Below, piece by piece: positions 1 through 10,266 of a stretch of DNA of 64,000 nt (position 1 is its first letter; each line of letters begins with the position of its first letter). Both the position numbers and the translations under genes were made by a program. The stretch is from Lysobacter sp. M2-1 (GTDB lineage: Bacteria; Pseudomonadota; Gammaproteobacteria; Xanthomonadales; Xanthomonadaceae), in contig NZ_JAKPBU010000011.1 of assembly GCF_022662495.1 (NCBI RefSeq), positions 310,001-374,000 on the forward strand. The letters are read 5' to 3'. The notes under the pieces were generated by a model, which did not search any database, was not told the DNA's origin, and was given only the letters and a program-made list of their open reading frames with translations.

Positions 1-935
1 AAGCGGTCCGCCTCGAAACCCGGGCGCTTCATCGCGCGGTAGTAAAGCGTGCGGCCGTCCTTGCCGAACACCGGACCCGCGTCCCAGGCGGGGTTTCCCG
101 AGGTGAGGTTCGTGGCGGCGCCGGTGCCGTCGGCGTTGACCTGGTACAGATCGAAGTTGGTCGACCAGGGTTCCTCCCGGTCCGACCTGCGTGCGCTGAA
201 CACGAGGGTCTTGCCGTCGGGAGCCCATGCAAGATCCGACAGGTCGCCGAAAGGCTTGGACGGGATGTCGCCTTCCACGTCGCCGCCGACCAGGACCGCG
301 GTTTTCGCAGGCGCCGCGCCGCCCAGGTCAGCCACGAACACGCGATTCAGGCGCCCGTCCGACCAGGTATCCCAGTGACGGATGAACATGCGGTCGAAGA
401 CCACACCGCTGGTCTTCTTCTTGCCGTCGGCGTCGAGCTGCTTCTTTGCGCACTCGAGATCCGACGCGCACTGGGGGAAGGTCGAAAACACCAGCGCCAC
501 CTGCTTGCCGTCCGGCGACAGCTTGTAACCGTCGACATCCAGGGCGAACGCGGTGAGCTGCTTCGGCGTACCGCCCGCCACGAGCTGCGCATACAGCTGC
601 GAACTGCCGTTCTTCGCGCTGAGAAAGTACACCGTCGTTCCATCGGGCGAGAACGCAGGCGAATTGACGTTCCAGCCTTCGGGGGTCAAGCGCACCGGCG
701 GAGCCGCGTCGCGCGCGAATAGGTCCTCGATCCACAGCGAGGTGCTCGCCTTGTTGGCATCGAAATCCACCACCCGCTTGGCGAACACCAGCTTGCGAGC
801 ATTCGGCGAGAGCGTCGGCGAGGAGTAACGATCCATCTTCGCCAGGTCACGGACGTCGAAGCCGCGCTCGGCGTGTGCGAACGTGGGGAGAGCAAGCAGG
901 AGGGCGGCGGATAGAATGGCGTGGCGCAGGTTCAT
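1..935 (-). CDS. S9 family peptidase, N-terminal part (C-terminus outside window)
   Basis: This is the N-terminal third of a secreted or periplasmic S9 (prolyl oligopeptidase-family) peptidase; the frame is open to the window edge. It starts at ATG 935 with a signal peptide ending near FAHA (residues about 1-23). Beta-propeller PD40/WD40-like blades follow, seen as repeats such as SPAFSPDGTTVYF and KLSPDGKQVALVF. The catalytic alpha/beta-hydrolase domain with Ser-Asp-His lies beyond the left edge, so catalytic competence cannot be judged. The mature start (RGFDVRDLAKMDRYSSP) resembles dipeptidyl-peptidase or acylaminoacyl-peptidase-like S9 enzymes of Xanthomonadales. It lies 44 bp downstream of the OPT transporter gene on the same strand, which suggests an operon for peptide import and hydrolysis. 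Confidence 0.85.
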   Translation of the reverse strand, partial: MNLRHAILSAALLLALPTFAHAERGFDVRDLAKMDRYSSPTLSPNARKLVFAKRVVDFDANKASTSLWIEDLFARDAAPPVRLTPEGWNVNSPAFSPDGTTVYFLSAKNGSSQLYAQLVAGGTPKQLTAFALDVDGYKLSPDGKQVALVFSTFPQCASDLECAKKQLDADGKKKTSGVVFDRMFIRHWDTWSDGRLNRVFVADLGGAAPAKTAVLVGGDVEGDIPSKPFGDLSDLAWAPDGKTLVFSARRSDREEPWSTNFDLYQVNADGTGAATNLTSGNPAWDAGPVFGKDGRTLYYRAMKRPGFEADR

Positions 936-979
936 GACGGCTCCAACAGGTCCAAGGCGTACAGGAAGAGAACCAGAGA

Positions 980-2950
980 TCACATCGGACCTGGCTCGAC
1001 GTCGCCGAGCGCGGGCTTGGCCTTGGCCCCGGTGCGGTACAGCAGCCAGCCGACCACGGTGAGCACGACCAGCCCGACGATCTCGCCGAACTGGAACTGC
1101 TCCGGGAGCGCAATGACATCGGCGCGCCCTGAGGCGACGATCGGGATCGCGATCAGGATGCCCATCAACGCCTCGCCGGTGATCAGCCCGGCGGCGAACA
1201 GCGTCCCGGGCCGGTGCAGACGGTCGCGGGCCACTTCGTCCTCGGTGCCGACCATGCCGTGGCGCCGCTCGACCAGGTAGGACAGCAGGCCGCCGAGGAA
1301 GATCGGCACCATCAATTCCAGCGGCAGGTAGATGCCGATGGCCGCGGCCAGCACCGGGACGCGGAACTTCGCGCCGCGGGCCTTGAGCACTTCGTCGATC
1401 GCGATGATCGCCGCGCCCACGCCTGCGCCGATGGCGATGATGCCCCACGGCAATTCGCCCCCGAACATGCCCCTGGCCACCGAGGCCATCAGCGTGGCCT
1501 GGGGTGCGGACAGCGAATTGGGCTGCTCGGGTGTCGGTGCGCCGATGCCGTAGGCCTGGGCCAGCAGGTTCAGCACCGGCGCCATCACCAGCGCGCACGA
1601 AAATGCGCCGATGCCGAGCATCAGCTGCTGCTTCCATGGCGTGGCGCCGACGATGTAGCCGGCCTTCAGGTCCTGCAGGTTGTCTCCGCCGACCGCAGCG
1701 GCGCAGCACACCACCGCGCCGATCATGATCGCCGCAACCGCACCGATCGGCGAATCGCGCCCCAACAGCAGCATCAGCACCACCGAGGCGAACAGGATGG
1801 TGGCGATGGTGATGCCGGACACCGGGTTGTTCGAGGAACCGACCAGGCCCGCGAGGTAGGCCGATACGGAGACGAACAGGAAGCCGGCCACGATCATGAT
1901 GATCGCCATCGGAATGCTCACGCCCCAGTTGCCGACGATGGCTTGGTACAACAGCAGCAACGGAATGACGAAGGCGACCAGCGCCACCAGCATCCACTTC
2001 ATCGGCAGGTCCCGCTCTGTTTCCGCGAGATTTGCGTCGGCGCCCTTGCGTGCGGCGGCGATGCCGCTCTTCACTCCCGACAGCAGCGACTTGCGCAACG
2101 AGAACAGGGTCCACACGCCGCCGATCAGCATCGCGCCGACGCCCAGGTAGCGGATCTTGGTCGACCAGATCGCGAACGCCGCGTCTTCCGCGCTGGCGCC
2201 CAGGTTGCTGGCGGCCAGCACCGGGTCGGTGCCCTGGAACATCGCGTGGTAGAGCGGGATCCCGATATGCCAGGACAGGATGCTGCCGGAAAGCACCACG
2301 ATGCCGATGTTCAGGCCGACGATATAGCCCACGCCGAGCAGGGCCGGTGACAGGTTGGTGCCCATGTAGCCCAGATACTTGCCGAAGAAGCCGGCGCCCG
2401 CGGCAGTGTCGGGAATGATGCGCATGCCGCTGGCGGCCGCAGCCTTGAGCACCGCGCCGATCGCCGCCGAGAATGCGAGGATCTTCAGGCCAGGCCCCGG
2501 GTTTTCGCCCGCCTTGAGCACCTCCGCCGCCGCCTTGCCTTCCGGGAACGGCAACGGGTTTTCTACGATCATCGTGCGCCGCAGCGGCACCGAGAACAGC
2601 ACCCCGAGCAGGCCGCCGAGGCCGGCGATGCCCACCACCCACCAGTATTTGAAATCGGGCCAGTAGCCCATGATGATCAGCGCCGGGATGGTGAAGATCA
2701 CGCCGGCCGCGATCGACGACCCCGCAGACGCCCCGGTCTGCACGATGTTGTTCTCGAGGATCGTGCCGCCGCCCAGCAGCCGCAGCACGCCCATCGATAC
2801 CACCGCCGCCGGGATCGCGGTCGCGATCGTCAGGCCGGCGAACAGCCCCAGGTAGGCATTGGCAGCCGACAGGATCACCGCCAGGATCACTGCAAGCAGC
2901 ACCGCCCGCAGCGTGAGCTGCGGCGTACCCGCTCCGGATTTTGCGTTCAT
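980..2950 (-). CDS. OPT family oligopeptide transporter
   Basis: A 656-residue inner-membrane protein of the oligopeptide transporter (OPT/YSL) family, made almost entirely of hydrophobic segments (roughly 14-16 transmembrane helices). Family signatures are the N-terminal AYLGLFAGLTIATAIPAAV segment, ENPLPFPEGKAAAEVLKAG after the third or fourth helix, and GGDNLQDLKAGYIVGATPWK in the C-terminal half. Bacterial members are thought to take up peptides or metal chelates by proton coupling; the substrate cannot be read from sequence. The ATG at 2950 is preceded by a purine-rich GGGAGAGG. Its position between two S9 peptidases supports peptides as the substrate (inference). Confidence 0.9.
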   Translation of the reverse strand: MNAKSGAGTPQLTLRAVLLAVILAVILSAANAYLGLFAGLTIATAIPAAVVSMGVLRLLGGGTILENNIVQTGASAGSSIAAGVIFTIPALIIMGYWPDFKYWWVVGIAGLGGLLGVLFSVPLRRTMIVENPLPFPEGKAAAEVLKAGENPGPGLKILAFSAAIGAVLKAAAASGMRIIPDTAAGAGFFGKYLGYMGTNLSPALLGVGYIVGLNIGIVVLSGSILSWHIGIPLYHAMFQGTDPVLAASNLGASAEDAAFAIWSTKIRYLGVGAMLIGGVWTLFSLRKSLLSGVKSGIAAARKGADANLAETERDLPMKWMLVALVAFVIPLLLLYQAIVGNWGVSIPMAIIMIVAGFLFVSVSAYLAGLVGSSNNPVSGITIATILFASVVLMLLLGRDSPIGAVAAIMIGAVVCCAAAVGGDNLQDLKAGYIVGATPWKQQLMLGIGAFSCALVMAPVLNLLAQAYGIGAPTPEQPNSLSAPQATLMASVARGMFGGELPWGIIAIGAGVGAAIIAIDEVLKARGAKFRVPVLAAAIGIYLPLELMVPIFLGGLLSYLVERRHGMVGTEDEVARDRLHRPGTLFAAGLITGEALMGILIAIPIVASGRADVIALPEQFQFGEIVGLVVLTVVGWLLYRTGAKAKPALGDVEPGPM

Positions 2951-3029
2951 CGCCTCTCCCCCGCGTGGAATCGCGACAAGCTAAGCGGTGGTCCGCCCCA
3001 AGTCCAGTGCGGGAAGCCGCGGCGGCGGG

Positions 3030-5000
3030 CTAGTTGCCCGCCGCCAGTGCGCCGTTGCCGATGTGGCGCTCGAGGAACCCGAGCAGACGGTTCTGGAATT
3101 CACGCTTGTTGGCTTCCACGTAGAAGCCGTGCCCTTCCTTCGGGTAGTACAGGGTTTCGACCGGAACATTGGCCGCCTTCAAGGCCTGTTCCATGCGCCT
3201 GCTGTGCTGGATCGGAGCGCGGTCGTCTTCGCCACCGGCGGCGAGGAATACGGGGGCCTTGATCCTGTCCGCCAACCGGGTCGGCGACACTGCCGTCAGG
3301 GCGTCCTTCGGGCCGAGCCACTGGCGCAGGAAGGTCTCGCCCGACCTGCTGCGCTGGATGTCGCCATCGGTGTACATGTCGGACAGCTCGTAGACGCCGA
3401 CGTAGCCCACTGCGCACCGATACAGGTCCGGTTCGCGCGCCACGCCCATCAGCGCGGCGTAACCGCCATAGCTCGCACCGTAGATGCAGACGCGGGCGGG
3501 GTCGGCGTACCCCTGCTCGATCGCCCAGCGGGAGGCATCGGTGATGTCGTCCTGCATCTTCGCGCCCCATTGCCGAGCGCCTGCCTGCTCGAAGGCGCGA
3601 CCGTGGTTACCAGAGCCGCGGTAATCCACCTGCAGCACGGCGTAACCGGAAGCCGCGAGCATCTGCACGTCCGGATCGAATCCCCATGCGTCGTAGATGC
3701 CGAACGGGCCACCGTGCGGCATGACCACCATCGGCAGCCGCTTGCCGTCAGAACCCGGTGGCAGCGTGAGATAGCCATTCAGCGTCAGCTGATCGCGCGC
3801 CTTCAGTGATACCGGCCGCATCTCGGCCATCGTGGCCGGATCGATCTTCTCGCGCCGGCTGACCAGGTAATCGGCCTTCTTGCCGGCGATGTCGAAAACG
3901 TAGACGTCCCCGGGATTGCGGTCACTGGACACCTCGATCAGCGCGAGCTTGCCGTCGGACGTGGTGGAAATGACCTCGACCGCCTGGTCCTTGAAGGCAG
4001 CTTCCAGGCTGCGCTGCAGGCGCGCTTCCGGCGAGGCGGCATCGAAGAATGCCGTCCGCGGCTTTCCGTCCATGTAGACCGCGCCAACCGGCACGCCGGT
4101 TCCGGGGCGATAGAGGATGGAGAACGGATCGACATTGTCATCGCGCAGCAGCTCGCGCCGCTGCAACGTCGCCAGGTCGAGCGCGTCAATGGAATCCGGC
4201 CCCTGTGGATGCTCCACCCGCAGATAAGCGGTGGCGTTGTCCGCCGCGAATCCGATCGCATACTCCGCGTGGCCGCTCGCGGCCTCGTCGTTCAGCAGTT
4301 TCCAGGGCGCGTCCTCCGCGGCTTCGCGGTAGTACAGCTTCGTATTGAGGTCGATTCCGCCACCTTGCGCAAAACGCACGTTGCCAGCGTTGTCGGTGAT
4401 GAAATCCACGTTGGCCACCGGCCCCTGCACCAGCTTGGTCCGCTTGCCCGTATACACATCCATCTTCTCGACCCGAGACTCCGGATCCGTGATGAAGCGG
4501 AAGACGTTGATCAGCACGTGGCGGTCGTCTCGTGGCAGGTCGTCGATCATCAACGCGGCGACCCGTTCCTCCTTCTTGGCACCTACTCGTGTGCCCAGCT
4601 TGCCCGCCACCAGGCGTTGGCCGACCAGGATCTCGGGGGTGGAACCGTTGACGTGCATGCCGTAGAGCTCGCCGAGCAGGCGCGGCTCATCCAGGGATCC
4701 GATCCGCTCGGCCATGCTGAACACCACCCGCTCAGAATTGACCCACCAGAAATCGTGAACGTGGGTTCGCGTCCCCATCCCGAACGAACCCACCATCTTG
4801 TGGTCGGCGCGACGCCGGATGGCGAGTACCGTCTGGTTCTCGAGCGGAATCGTGACGGCGTAATACTCGCCGGTCGGCGACAGCTTGATCTCCTTAAACT
4901 TCTCGGTGTCAGTGAATAGCCCGACCTCCACGGCCCGCGCCGGCTGCATCAGCACAGGCAACAGTACGCACAGCAGCAATACGCGCTGGCAGATCCCCAT
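3030..5000 (-). CDS. S9 family peptidase (prolyl oligopeptidase-like), secreted
   Basis: A complete 656-residue serine peptidase. Residues 1-23 form a signal peptide (hydrophobic core VLLLCVLLPVL, cleavage after ARA). Residues about 30-400 are beta-propeller-like, and 400-656 form the alpha/beta-hydrolase peptidase domain. The catalytic triad is visible: Ser510 in GASYGGYAAL, Asp593 in GGEDDRAPIQ and His624 in EGHGFY. Oxyanion-loop sequences (VVMPHGGPFG, DYRGSGNHG) are intact. It should cleave short peptides in the periplasm or outside the cell. The OPT gene begins 79 bp downstream on the same strand and a second S9 gene follows it, so the three may be co-expressed. A GCGCTAGCCT element at 5058-5067 is a plausible -10 region. 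Confidence 0.9.
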   Translation of the reverse strand: MGICQRVLLLCVLLPVLMQPARAVEVGLFTDTEKFKEIKLSPTGEYYAVTIPLENQTVLAIRRRADHKMVGSFGMGTRTHVHDFWWVNSERVVFSMAERIGSLDEPRLLGELYGMHVNGSTPEILVGQRLVAGKLGTRVGAKKEERVAALMIDDLPRDDRHVLINVFRFITDPESRVEKMDVYTGKRTKLVQGPVANVDFITDNAGNVRFAQGGGIDLNTKLYYREAAEDAPWKLLNDEAASGHAEYAIGFAADNATAYLRVEHPQGPDSIDALDLATLQRRELLRDDNVDPFSILYRPGTGVPVGAVYMDGKPRTAFFDAASPEARLQRSLEAAFKDQAVEVISTTSDGKLALIEVSSDRNPGDVYVFDIAGKKADYLVSRREKIDPATMAEMRPVSLKARDQLTLNGYLTLPPGSDGKRLPMVVMPHGGPFGIYDAWGFDPDVQMLAASGYAVLQVDYRGSGNHGRAFEQAGARQWGAKMQDDITDASRWAIEQGYADPARVCIYGASYGGYAALMGVAREPDLYRCAVGYVGVYELSDMYTDGDIQRSRSGETFLRQWLGPKDALTAVSPTRLADRIKAPVFLAAGGEDDRAPIQHSRRMEQALKAANVPVETLYYPKEGHGFYVEANKREFQNRLLGFLERHIGNGALAAGN

Positions 5001-5144
5001 CGATGTTCCCCTTTTTCCCTGTCCCGGCGGGCGCCCCCATGCGCCCGCGACGGCAGCAGGCTAGCGCATCGGGACCGTCGCGGAAATGGGGTAAGCGTAG
5101 GGATCAGCCCGAACTCGGCTTGCATGTCCGAGCGCGTAAACCAG

Positions 5145-6047
5145 TCACTCAGTCGGGGCGAGTTCCGCGATGACCCGGCCGAGCCCGTCCCTCCAATCAG
5201 GTAACTCAATCGCGTATTCAGCCTGCAAGCGTCGATTGTCCAGCACCGAGTAGGCAGGCCGCCGCGCGGGCGTCGGGTAGTCCGACGTGCCGATGGGATC
5301 CACGACGGGCGCTCGCTCAAGCACGCCGCGGGCGATCGCCGCTGCGAAGATCGCTTCGGCGAATCCGTGCCAGCTTGTCTGGCCGGAGGCGGTGAGGTGC
5401 CTGATGCCCGACTGCGCGACTCCCCGCTCCAGGATCCGGGCCGTGGTATCGGCGATCAATCCGGCCGAGGTCGGCGAACCCTGCTGATCCGCGACCACCT
5501 TGAGCCGATCGCGCTCCCCCGCCAGACGCAGCATCGTCAGCAGGAAATTGCTGCCATGCGCCGCATAGACCCAGGCAGTGCGCAGGATCAGGTGGCGGGC
5601 GCCACTGCTCCGGATCGCCTCTTCGCCCGCAAGCTTGCTCGCCGCGTACACGCCGACAGGCGCCGTCGGATCGTCTTCGCGGTACGGCCGGGTGCCGGTT
5701 CCGTCGAAGACATAGTCGGTGGAGTAATGCACGAACAACGCGTCGCACGCCTTGCAGGCGTCGGCCAGAACCGCTGGCGCTTCCGCATTCACGCGGAACG
5801 CCGCCTCCGGCTCGCTTTCGGCACGATCGACAGCGGTATAGGCGGCGGCATTCACCACGACATCGGGCATCGTGCGCAGTATCAATGGTCGCAGCGATTC
5901 GGGAGCATCGAGATCCGCGGCTTCACAGGCGGCACCATTGGGAAGCTTGCCGCCGCGGGTGGCGGGTACCACATCGCCGACTGCCGCCAGGCTGCGCCGC
6001 AACTCCGTGCCTACCTGGCCCGCAGCGCCCAGCAACAGGATCTTCAA
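5145..6047 (-). CDS. rfbD: dTDP-4-dehydrorhamnose reductase
   Basis: Catalyses the last step of dTDP-L-rhamnose synthesis, the NADPH-dependent reduction of dTDP-6-deoxy-L-lyxo-4-hexulose. The 300-residue product opens with the Rossmann motif GAAGQVG and has the SDR-type active site with YSTDYVFDG and the Tyr/Lys pair in VYAASKLAGEE. The start codon is TTG at 6047, overlapping the rfbC stop as TTGA, so translation is probably coupled to rfbC. It is the last gene of rmlBACD. Rhamnose produced here would go to lipopolysaccharide O-antigen or exopolysaccharide. About 145 bp without a gene separate it from the peptidase downstream. Confidence 0.95.
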   Translation of the reverse strand: MKILLLGAAGQVGTELRRSLAAVGDVVPATRGGKLPNGAACEAADLDAPESLRPLILRTMPDVVVNAAAYTAVDRAESEPEAAFRVNAEAPAVLADACKACDALFVHYSTDYVFDGTGTRPYREDDPTAPVGVYAASKLAGEEAIRSSGARHLILRTAWVYAAHGSNFLLTMLRLAGERDRLKVVADQQGSPTSAGLIADTTARILERGVAQSGIRHLTASGQTSWHGFAEAIFAAAIARGVLERAPVVDPIGTSDYPTPARRPAYSVLDNRRLQAEYAIELPDWRDGLGRVIAELAPTE

Positions 6048-6597
6048 GGTGCGTACACCGGCAGACGATCCTCCGCGATATCCTGCAGATACGGGGCGCG
6101 TGCGTCCTTGTCGGACAGCGCAGGCTGCGCAATCGGCCAGTCGATCGCGATCTGCGCATCATTCCAGCGGATGCCGGCGTCGGCGTCGCGATCGTAGGTC
6201 TGGGTGCACAGATAGGTGAAGGTGGCATGTTCACTCAGCACGCAAAATCCGTGCGCAAACCCTTCAGGGATCCAGAAATGGCGCTTGTTGTCCGCGCTCA
6301 GCACGACGGCGGTCCACTTCCCAAACGTCGGTGAGCCTCGCCGGATATCCACGGCGACATCCCAGACCTCGCCCTCCACGACGGACACCAGCTTGCCCTG
6401 TGGCTTGGGCCACTGGTAATGCAGGCCGCGCAGGACACCCTGAACCGAACGCGATACGTTGCCCTGCGCGAAGCGCAGGTTCATGCCTGCCGCGTTCAGC
6501 CTGTCGAGGTTGAAGGACTCGTAGAAATAGCCGCGATCATCGCCGAAGACCTGCGGCTCGATGACGATGCAACCGGGGAGATCGGTTTCCCGCGTCT

Positions 6598-6601
<4 letters not shown>
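6044..6601 (-). CDS. rfbC: dTDP-4-dehydrorhamnose 3,5-epimerase
   Basis: A 185-residue cupin-fold epimerase that inverts C3 and C5 of dTDP-4-keto-6-deoxyglucose in dTDP-L-rhamnose synthesis. Diagnostic segments are [29 protein letters not shown] with the catalytic His, the conserved [13 protein letters not shown], and [14 protein letters not shown]. Length is normal for the family. It begins at ATG 6601, overlapping the rfbA stop in an ATGA, and its own TGA overlaps the TTG of rfbD, so the gene is tightly embedded in the rml operon. Confidence 0.97.
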
Positions 6602-7481
<880 letters not shown>

Positions 7482-7485
<4 letters not shown>

Positions 7486-8552
7486 GCCGCAGCCTCGGCG
7501 TGCCCTGCACCGATACGTTCCAGGCGATAGCTGCCGTCTAGCACGCGGCCAACCCAGGCCTGATTTTCGAGGTACCAGTCGACGGTATCCGCGATCCCCT
7601 GCTCGAAGCTGTGCTGCGGCGCCCAACCCAGTTCGGATTTCAATTTCGTTGCGTCGATGGCGTAGCGGCGATCGTGCCCTGGCCGATCCTTGACATAGGT
7701 GATCTGCGAGGCACGTGGTTTGCCATCCTGGCGCGGGCGGCGCTCATCGAGGAGCCTGCAGATCGTGTCGACGACCTGGATGTTCTGACGCTCGGCATCG
7801 CCGCCCACGTTGTAGGTTTCGCCGATACGTCCGCGTTCGAGCACGGCACGGATCGCGGCGCAATGGTCGGCCACATAGAGCCAGTCGCGCACATTCTTCC
7901 CGTCGCCGTAGATCGGCAACGGCTCGCCGGCAATGGCCTTAGCGATGACCAGCGGGATCAGCTTCTCGGGAAACTGGTAGGGACCATAGTTGTTGGAACA
8001 GTTCGTGGTCAGAACCGGTAGCCCGTAGGTATGGTGGAACGCCCGCACGAGATGGTCGGACGCCGCTTTCGACGCCGAATACGGGGAATTTGGCGCGTAG
8101 GGGGTGGTTTCGCTGAACTTTCCCGTGTCGCCGAGGCTGCCGTAGACCTCGTCGGTCGATACATGCAGGAAGCGGAAGGCGGCGCCCGCCGCAGTCGGCA
8201 TTGCCCTCCAGTAATCACGCACGGCCTCGAGCAGGACGAGCGTGCCCACCACATTGGTCTGGACAAAGGCCGCGGGTCCGTCGATCGAGCGGTCGACGTG
8301 GCTTTCCGCGGCGAAGTTGATCACCGCATCGGGACGATGTTCCGCCAGCAACGCATCAAGCAGGACCCGGTCGCCGATGTCTCCCTCGACGAAGACATGA
8401 TTGGAGTTGTCAGATAGTGGAGAAAGGGTGTCGAGGTTGCCCGCATAGGTCAGCGCATCGAGGTTGACGACGCGGACTCCGGACGCGACAGCATCGAGGA
8501 CGAAATTGCCCCCAATAAATCCGGCGCCGCCGGTAACCAGCCATGTCGGCAT
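7482..8552 (-). CDS. rfbB: dTDP-glucose 4,6-dehydratase
   Basis: Converts dTDP-glucose to dTDP-4-keto-6-deoxyglucose with bound NAD, a short-chain dehydrogenase-fold enzyme. Motifs: [11 protein letters not shown] near the N-terminus, [11 protein letters not shown], the catalytic [10 protein letters not shown] loop, and the Tyr-x3-Lys in [13 protein letters not shown] chose ATG 8552 (MPTWLVTGG, 356 residues) because GGAG lies 7 nt upstream; a GTG 12 nt further upstream is also in frame. It begins 23 bp after the ssb stop on the same strand, so ssb and rmlBACD may share a transcript. rmlBACD is the gene order I expect for Xanthomonas relatives. Confidence 0.96.
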
Positions 8553-8575
8553 TGCTTGCTCCACTGGAATTCGGT

Positions 8576-9043
8576 TCAGAACGGGATGTCATCGTCCGCG
8601 AAGTCGTCCGCGAACGGCTGCGACTGGGCGGCCGGTCGGCTCTGGCCCTGGGGCTCACGACGCTGCGCCGGCGCGGGCCGCTGGGGCCTGTCGCCACCGC
8701 CGGCATCGCGCTCGCCGCCGCCGAGCATCTGCATCTCGTCGCCGATGATGTCGGTCGTGTAATGCTTGACGCCGTCCTTTTCGTACGACCCGTATTCGAG
8801 GCGGCCTTCGATGTACACCTGCCTGCCCTTGCGCAGGTATTCGCCCGCGATCTCGCCGAGCTTGCCGAACAGCTTGACCCGGTGCCATTCGGTCTTTTCC
8901 TGCGGGTTGCCGTCGCGGTCCTTGCGCACCGTCGTGGTGGCCAGGCTGAGCGTGGTGATGGCCATGCCGCCCTGGGTGTATTTCACATCGGGATCGTTGC
9001 CGAGATTGCCGACCAGGATGACTTTGTTGACGCCACGAGCCAT
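8576..9043 (-). CDS. ssb: single-stranded DNA-binding protein
   Basis: A 155-residue SSB that coats single-stranded DNA in replication, repair and recombination. Residues about 1-110 are the OB fold ([29 protein letters not shown]-like [21 protein letters not shown]). A Gly/Arg/Gln/Pro-rich linker follows, and then the acidic partner-binding tip DDDIPF. The start at ATG 9043 has GAAGGAA just upstream; the longer frame reaching 9088 lacks family similarity. A TATAAT on the minus strand at 9092-9097 is a good -10 candidate, facing away from the ispB promoter. Confidence 0.96.
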   Translation of the reverse strand: MARGVNKVILVGNLGNDPDVKYTQGGMAITTLSLATTTVRKDRDGNPQEKTEWHRVKLFGKLGEIAGEYLRKGRQVYIEGRLEYGSYEKDGVKHYTTDIIGDEMQMLGGGERDAGGGDRPQRPAPAQRREPQGQSRPAAQSQPFADDFADDDIPF

Positions 9044-9091
9044 TGCGGTTCCTTCATGTTCCCGACCGCGGATCGCGGCCGGCATCATTGG

Positions 9092-9097
9092 ATTATA
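9092..9097 (-). promoter_or_regulatory. candidate -10 element for ssb
   Basis: The minus strand reads TATAAT here, 49 bp before the ssb start codon. No convincing -35 hexamer is visible 17 bp upstream, so the assignment rests on the perfect -10 and its position. Confidence 0.45.
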
Positions 9098-9167
9098 GCG
9101 GGCGGGCCCCTGCCATCAGCGGATGTCCGAACCGGGCCTCGGGAAAATCCGAAGCACGGCGAGTCCC

Positions 9168-9173
9168 TATAAT
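9168..9173 (+). promoter_or_regulatory. candidate -10 element for ispB
   Basis: A perfect TATAAT lies 27 bp before the chosen ispB ATG at 9201. It is back-to-back with the ssb -10 about 75 bp away, making this a divergent promoter region. The -35 region is poor. Confidence 0.45.
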
Positions 9174-9200
9174 CGCAGCCCACGCAGACTGCCCTCCCCA

Positions 9201-10199
9201 ATGAACTCCGCGCCGCTCCCGCCGCCAGCCCTTTCCCTGTCTGCGATCCAGGCCCTGGCCCTTGACGACATGGCCCAGGTCGACGCCCTGATCCGGACCC
9301 GGCTGGCCTCGGACGTGGTCCTGATCAACCAGGTGGGCGAATACATCATCGGCGCCGGCGGCAAGCGGTTGCGGCCGATGCTGCTGTTGCTGGCCGCGCG
9401 CGCGCTCGGCCATCGCGGCGAGGACTCGCACCAGCTCGCGGCGGTGGTCGAGTTCATCCATACCGCCACCCTGCTGCACGACGATGTGGTCGACGAATCC
9501 GACCTGCGCCGCGGACGGCGCACCGCGAACGCCGTATGGGGCAACGCCGCCAGCGTACTGGTGGGCGACTTCCTGTACTCGCGCAGCTTCCAGCTCATGG
9601 TGGAACTCGAGCGCATGGAGGTGATGCGGATCCTGGCCGACACCACCAACGCGATCGCCGAAGGCGAGGTGCTGCAGCTGCTGCACGTACGCAACCCCGA
9701 CACGGACGAGGCCGCCTACCTGCGGGTAATAGAACGCAAGACCGCCGTGCTGTTCGCGGCCGCCACGCGCCTTGGCGCCCTGCTCGCCGGTACGGACGCC
9801 GCCACCCAGCAGGCGCTGCACGACTACGGCCTAAACCTGGGCTACGCCTTCCAGATCGCCGACGACGTGCTCGACTACGCCTCCGATGCCGCAACCATGG
9901 GCAAGAACCTGGGCGACGATCTGGCCGAAGGCAAAGCCACGCTGCCCCTGATCCACGCCATGGCCTGGGCGGATGCGCCGCTGCGCGAACGCCTGCGGGC
10001 CATCGTCGAACAGGCCGATATCGGAGCGCTGCCCGAAGTGCTTGCGGCAATCCAGGCCGCGGACGCGCTCGCCTACAGCCGCAGCCGCGCGTCGACGTAT
10101 GCGCAGGCGGCCGAGGCCGCATTGCAGGGGTTGCCGGAGAGCGAAGGCCTGGCGGCATTGCGCGGGCTGGCACGCTACGCAGTCACGCGAGATCGCTGA
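9201..10199 (+). CDS. ispB: octaprenyl diphosphate synthase (trans-polyprenyl synthase)
   Basis: Makes the polyprenyl side chain of ubiquinone by head-to-tail condensation of isopentenyl diphosphate onto farnesyl diphosphate. The 332-residue product has both aspartate-rich motifs: DDVVDESDLRRG (first, DDxxD) and ADDVLDYASDAATMGKNLG (second), plus GGKRLRPMLLLLAARALG for the allylic phosphate. ATG 9201 was chosen over an in-frame upstream start because a TATAAT sits between the two and the family start fits. It is monocistronic here. A chain length of C40 is inferred from relatives, not visible. Confidence 0.93.
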   Translation: MNSAPLPPPALSLSAIQALALDDMAQVDALIRTRLASDVVLINQVGEYIIGAGGKRLRPMLLLLAARALGHRGEDSHQLAAVVEFIHTATLLHDDVVDESDLRRGRRTANAVWGNAASVLVGDFLYSRSFQLMVELERMEVMRILADTTNAIAEGEVLQLLHVRNPDTDEAAYLRVIERKTAVLFAAATRLGALLAGTDAATQQALHDYGLNLGYAFQIADDVLDYASDAATMGKNLGDDLAEGKATLPLIHAMAWADAPLRERLRAIVEQADIGALPEVLAAIQAADALAYSRSRASTYAQAAEAALQGLPESEGLAALRGLARYAVTRDR

Positions 10200-10266
10200 C
10201 CGGTTGCAGAAGCGTGCGCGGTTGTCCGCCACGCAGCTGACAGATCAGACGGCCCCTGAGTGCACC

